Source: Watersipora subatra (taxonomy: Eukaryota; Bryozoa; Gymnolaemata; Cheilostomatida; Watersiporidae). From it: 64,000 nt of DNA. Position 1 is the first letter of the stretch, and every line of letters begins with the position of its first letter. This document shows, piece after piece, positions 60,190 through 64,000 of the stretch. The stretch is from the NCBI RefSeq assembly GCF_963576615.1, contig NC_088711.1, forward strand, positions 34,336,121 to 34,400,120, read 5' to 3'. Under the pieces are notes generated by a model. The model was not told where the DNA came from, made no database searches, and saw only the letters and a program-made list of their open reading frames with translations. The translations under genes were made by a program, and so were the position numbers.

Positions 60190-62806
60190 GTAAGAATTCA
60201 AGTTGTCAATGATCAATTTGTCTGTTCACGGGTTTCGTGTTTGTGTAGTAACTTACTACCGTCCTCCGAGCTCAGCTAAGATGAGTGCACTTTTTGATTT
60301 TTTTGAGGACAGCCTGGTCAGCAATTTTGTCTTACTTGGAGATTTTAACTTTCCTGAAATCCAGTGGACCCTTGACACGCCGGCCGTCTCTCCAGGGGGT
60401 CGTGGACTTGCTGAGAGCTTTTTGTCTTTTATTTTGAAAAATAACTTTTCGCAGCATGTAAACTTCCCTACCCACTCTAAAGGCAACACACTTGATCTTA
60501 TTTTTACAAATTTTGATCCCTGCCCTATTTTTAAAAACGCTGATGTTGGAATGTCGGATCACACAGCACTGTGCTTTGAACTTTTTAGTTTTTTTCCACA
60601 GGTTGATCCCCCAGTTTCTCGCACTACTAGAACTCTTTTTGACTTTGGTAAGGCTCGGATGTCTGACATAAGCGAACAGACAGCCCACCTTTACAAGCAT
60701 CTCCAGTTTATTGAAGCTTCGAATACGACAGATTTTTTGTGGAACACATTCAAGTACACTATTTTAAACATAGCTAACTCATGCATCCCAGTACGTAAAC
60801 CCAAAGGTAAAAAATTCTGGTTGTCAAGGGAAGCCAAAACAGTTTGCCGAAAAAAGAGAAGGTTTTTTCATACCTATAAAGCTTACCCTACTAGCCACAA
60901 TTTAGAACAACTAAAGTCCATTGGTAATCTATCTAAACGCCTTATTAAAAGAGATTATAATAAATTTTTAGAGTCCCATATTACTGAAAGCCTTAAGAAT
61001 GGCGATTCCAAACCTCTTTTCCAGCTTATATCTAAATCTTCAAAAGGGGGAAAATGTTCAAACATTATGCAATTACATAACTGTGTGAATGACAACGATA
61101 TGGCCATAAGTTTTGCTAACAATTTTAAGTCCGTATTTACCGTAGACGATGGACACGTCCCACAAGTATCATTCACTCAATCTAGTGCAGAACATGTACC
61201 CCAAATGGACATTGCTGTCAGTGAAGAGGGAGTTTTGGCCCTTCTTAATAATCTTAACCATCGTAAGGGTATGGGCCCAGACAACCTTAGTCCTGCCTTG
61301 CTCAAGTTTTTGGCTGTTGACATTGCTCCCATTTTAACGTTGATTTTTAAACACTCCCTCAACACAGGGTGTGTGCCACTTGATTGGAAACATGCCAATG
61401 TAGTCCCTGTATTCAAGAAAGGTGACAAGAAGGCCCCACTTAACTATAGGCCAATATCACTCACTAGCGTATCATCTAAGGTTATAGAACATATTATTGC
61501 TCATAACATAAGAGATTATCTCGATCAGAATAACATCCTAAGTGAAACACAGCATGGTTTTAGAAAAAAGCACAGCTGTGAATCTCAACTTATACACACC
61601 ATATCAGACTTGGCAAATTTTAATAATCTTAACACTCAAGTGGATGTACTTGTTTTGGATTTTAGTAAAGCGTTTGATACAGTTTCGCATGACAAATTGA
61701 TCCACAAACTTAGAAGTTATGGCCTAAATGCAAACGTAGTGACTTGGATACAGCACTGGCTCCTGGACCGCACATTCTGTGTCATAGTTAACGGTAAAAC
61801 ATCTCCACCTACCCAGGTAACATCAGGTGTGCCCCAGGGGTCGGTGCTTGGACCCTTGCTTTTTCTTTTATATATCAATGACCTTCCAGAGTCTCTGAAC
61901 TGTCCAAAGACATCCATACGTTTATTTGCGGATGATGCCATACTTTTTAGACCAATAGAATGTGCGTCCGACAGCCTTCTGCTACAGGACCAACTGTGCA
62001 GAGTGGCTGCATGGGCTGAGTCGTGGCAGTTGAGATTTAATGCTAATAAATGCACATCTACATCTGTGGAACCAGTTAGATTTTCACATATATACAACTA
62101 TTGCGGTACATCTCTTATATCCTCGCAATCCTTTTTATACTTGGGTATACTTGTTTCTAGCACCCTCAATTTTAATGAACACATAAATCGCATCATACGT
62201 AAGGCTAACGGCACTCTTTTTATGTTTATGCGGACCCTTAAGAAAACATCTCCTAATGTCAAAAGGACAGCATACTATAGTGTGTGTCGTCCACTGCTAG
62301 AGTACGCTTCGGAAATCTGGAGTCCACATTTTGATTATAGTATACAAGATTTAGAATCCATTAACCGAAAAGCTTTTAGGTGGGCCAACAATTTAAGAAA
62401 ATTTGATAGTATATCATCAGAAATGGTGAAAATGGGATGGCAAACACTTGCAGAGAGAAGACGCATCAAGGACGAAAGCACACTGCAAAAAATTTTAAGC
62501 CAAGACCTAATGGTCGATTTTAATAGATTTGTAATTAAGAACTCATCCTATTTTACTCGAGGCTCCAATATCAGACACACAATCAATACAAGTGCAATGA
62601 AACACTCTTTTTTTAACCGTGCGATGAAATTTTAACATCTGATTCTCTTATAACTAGACCAAGCGATCTTATACTTTTATCCTTCAGACTTAGATAAATA
62701 AGTCTATGCTTATTTGTGATCTTATTTTTATGCCTAATGCACCATTTTATTTCTACAGGCCTAGCGGCCACTTGAGATATTTTACAGAGATAGATAGATA
62801 GATAGA
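60190..62806 (+). mobile_element. 5'-truncated LINE (CR1/jockey group)
   Basis: The element carries one open frame and ends in a GATA microsatellite tail (62,787-62,805). Its 5' end falls inside the endonuclease domain, the usual outcome of incomplete reverse transcription. A relic of a close relative sits at 12,293-12,640. It inserted between the TTC41-like gene and the right-edge gene. Confidence 0.85.
60203..62635 (+). CDS. LINE ORF2-like protein: endonuclease remnant plus reverse transcriptase
   Basis: An in-frame TAA at 60,191 precedes the frame, and the first residues are already inside the apurinic-type endonuclease (YYRPPSS, LLGDFNFPE at about 45-53, MSDHTALCFEL at about 115), so its N-terminus is missing. 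The reverse transcriptase is complete to the eye: YRPISLTSVSSKVIE, QHGFRKKHSC, DVLVLDFSKAFDTVSHDKL (about 485), GVPQGSVLGPLLFLLYIND and LFADDAILF with catalytic FADD (about 574). The thumb and the C-terminal YLGI-LVSSTLNF and RPLLEYASEIWSP parts follow. 810 codons lack any stop or frameshift, which suggests a young insertion. It cannot move by itself without the missing endonuclease part. Confidence 0.9.
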   Translation: MSMINLSVHGFRVCVVTYYRPPSSAKMSALFDFFEDSLVSNFVLLGDFNFPEIQWTLDTPAVSPGGRGLAESFLSFILKNNFSQHVNFPTHSKGNTLDLIFTNFDPCPIFKNADVGMSDHTALCFELFSFFPQVDPPVSRTTRTLFDFGKARMSDISEQTAHLYKHLQFIEASNTTDFLWNTFKYTILNIANSCIPVRKPKGKKFWLSREAKTVCRKKRRFFHTYKAYPTSHNLEQLKSIGNLSKRLIKRDYNKFLESHITESLKNGDSKPLFQLISKSSKGGKCSNIMQLHNCVNDNDMAISFANNFKSVFTVDDGHVPQVSFTQSSAEHVPQMDIAVSEEGVLALLNNLNHRKGMGPDNLSPALLKFLAVDIAPILTLIFKHSLNTGCVPLDWKHANVVPVFKKGDKKAPLNYRPISLTSVSSKVIEHIIAHNIRDYLDQNNILSETQHGFRKKHSCESQLIHTISDLANFNNLNTQVDVLVLDFSKAFDTVSHDKLIHKLRSYGLNANVVTWIQHWLLDRTFCVIVNGKTSPPTQVTSGVPQGSVLGPLLFLLYINDLPESLNCPKTSIRLFADDAILFRPIECASDSLLLQDQLCRVAAWAESWQLRFNANKCTSTSVEPVRFSHIYNYCGTSLISSQSFLYLGILVSSTLNFNEHINRIIRKANGTLFMFMRTLKKTSPNVKRTAYYSVCRPLLEYASEIWSPHFDYSIQDLESINRKAFRWANNLRKFDSISSEMVKMGWQTLAERRRIKDESTLQKILSQDLMVDFNRFVIKNSSYFTRGSNIRHTINTSAMKHSFFNRAMKF

Positions 62807-63635
62807 AGTTTGAATAACGCAAATAATCTTAGCCATTTTTTGCATTTAAAATACTTGTTTTGTCAAAACTACTTATTTTTATACACTTCGTACATACAAG
62901 TTTTGTTTAAAGCCGATGATCAAAAAACGGTATTTACTGTTGTTATGTTGGGTCGGAGAAATTTCAAATTATGCAATGCATATACATGTATATCCGAATA
63001 CCATATTACACTGCTAGATATGAATTGAATTTACCAGGTTGTGGAAGTTACATGGTACAATGACTGTAAAAAAACTTGAATAATTTGCTGTTTGTCTCAA
63101 TATAAACAGCTATTCAATTTGATAATTTGAACACACACATACATGTACTGTGCAAACAAAATTTTGTCATCCATACACTCTCCATGGCGCCTCTCTCCAG
63201 TATCTGTGTCATTAACAAACACCAAAGCCAATGCTAGTAGCCAGCATTGGAGAAAGATGCAAATAAAAATATAAACTAACATGCCTACATGATATATCCA
63301 AGTAGTTTGGTATTAGTTAAGTGCAATCTTTCGGGATAAGCGCAGCAGGCTTACAATAAGTGCATGGCTAGAAATGTTATCAAAAGGTTGTGGTTGGGTA
63401 GTCAAGTGCATTGATCACCATAGCAGAAAATGTTGAGCGAAAATAACAAATCGTGAACAATGCTCGAGAGATCAAGGTTTTTATCAGTTGTTTTATGTAG
63501 CCGTCGAAAGGCTAATTATAAAAGCCGAATATATTTTGGACCACTAAAGTAATTTGATGTCTTTTATTAAAAGTTGAATTAGCAAGTTTACTGTATTTAG
63601 AGGCTGTTGGGATAACCCGTTCGAGTAAAGCGCTA

Positions 63636-63745
63636 CAGCCAATGAACTGCGCCCAAATCAGCAAAACGGACACTGCCGTTGCTTGTGCTCATTGGTTTAG
63701 AGAATTGCATACCGATAGCGTGGTTCTCTGTTATTGGCTCTTTCA
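63636..63745 (+). promoter_or_regulatory. CCAAT-box promoter region
   Basis: CCAAT at 63,639 (+) and ATTGG at 63,691 and 63,733 (CCAAT on the minus strand) cluster within 100 bp, 150-250 bp ahead of the start codon, in locally GC-richer DNA. This suggests an NF-Y-type promoter for the right-edge gene, possibly acting both ways. Confidence 0.45.
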
Positions 63746-63886
63746 GATTAGAAAAGTCTTGGAACCGACTAAATTAAAGCGGTAGTCAACTCGTGGCGCC
63801 GGGTGTGTGTAGAAGGGTCGGTTCTCGAAGTGTTTCAGCCTACGTATTTCAATTGTAGTTGGCATAAAACTGCACTGTGGTTCACA

Positions 63887-63938
63887 ATGAACCGTCAGCT
63901 GCTTCTTCTGGCTCTTGTAGTGTCTTTATTGTTTATTG
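63887..63938 (+). CDS. first exon of a secreted or membrane protein, 3' partial
   Basis: ATG in context CACAATGA opens MNRQLLLLALVVSLLFIG, a short positively charged start and a Leu-rich core typical of a signal peptide, ending in one base before donor GTAAGC. The rest lies beyond the window, so the protein family is unknown. Confidence 0.7.
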
Positions 63939-64000
63939 GTAAGCATTATTTCGCTGCCATCAACAAATGTTGTTAAACAATGTTTGATTGGCACCAAACT

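Overview
The window is nuclear DNA from an animal. It is AT-rich, its genes have many short exons with GT/AG borders, and it holds a LINE, Helitron and DNA-transposon debris, tRNA-derived SINEs and many minisatellites. The gene content would suit a marine invertebrate, perhaps a lophotrochozoan, but I cannot name a taxon. There is no prokaryotic operon, CRISPR array, rRNA or convincing tRNA gene.

Layout. (1) 1-8.1 kb, + strand: the last four exons of an M17 leucyl-aminopeptidase-family gene, whose start lies left of the window, with piggyBac-like, hAT-like and foldback elements in its introns. (2) 8.1-19.9 kb: gene-poor, with a LINE 3' relic, a broken P-element/THAP-type transposase, a 24-bp minisatellite, SINE heads and a Helitron. 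(3) 19.9-26.4 kb, + strand: a complete three-exon TMEM101 orthologue of 276 codons. Its 5-kb first intron holds a 67-bp satellite interrupted by a TA-flanked 1.8-kb DNA transposon. (4) 26.6-57.4 kb, - strand: a 19-exon gene for a DUF4062-NACHT-TPR protein (TTC41/GNN-like, about 1566 aa). I joined its exons by splice phase; all joints agree, but one relies on a weak acceptor. Almost every intron holds a different minisatellite. (5) 57.5-63.9 kb: a 21-bp satellite, quiet sequence, a 5'-truncated LINE with an open reverse-transcriptase frame, and at the right edge a CCAAT-box promoter and signal-peptide first exon of another + strand gene.

The most unusual structure is that several tandem arrays are built from exon-intron junctions. 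A 58-bp unit repeated about 60 times (40,425-43,909) carries on the gene's strand a branch-like site, an acceptor AG, nine in-phase bases and a GT donor, so each unit reads as a 9-nt exon plus a 49-nt intron. A 46-bp array copies the real donor of the exon ending at 38,193. Smaller duplications copy the TMEM101 exon 3 acceptor (284 bp, x2), an aminopeptidase acceptor (x3) and the donor at 54,778 (x3). The coding links between the three genes are incidental: I see no pathway that unites them.
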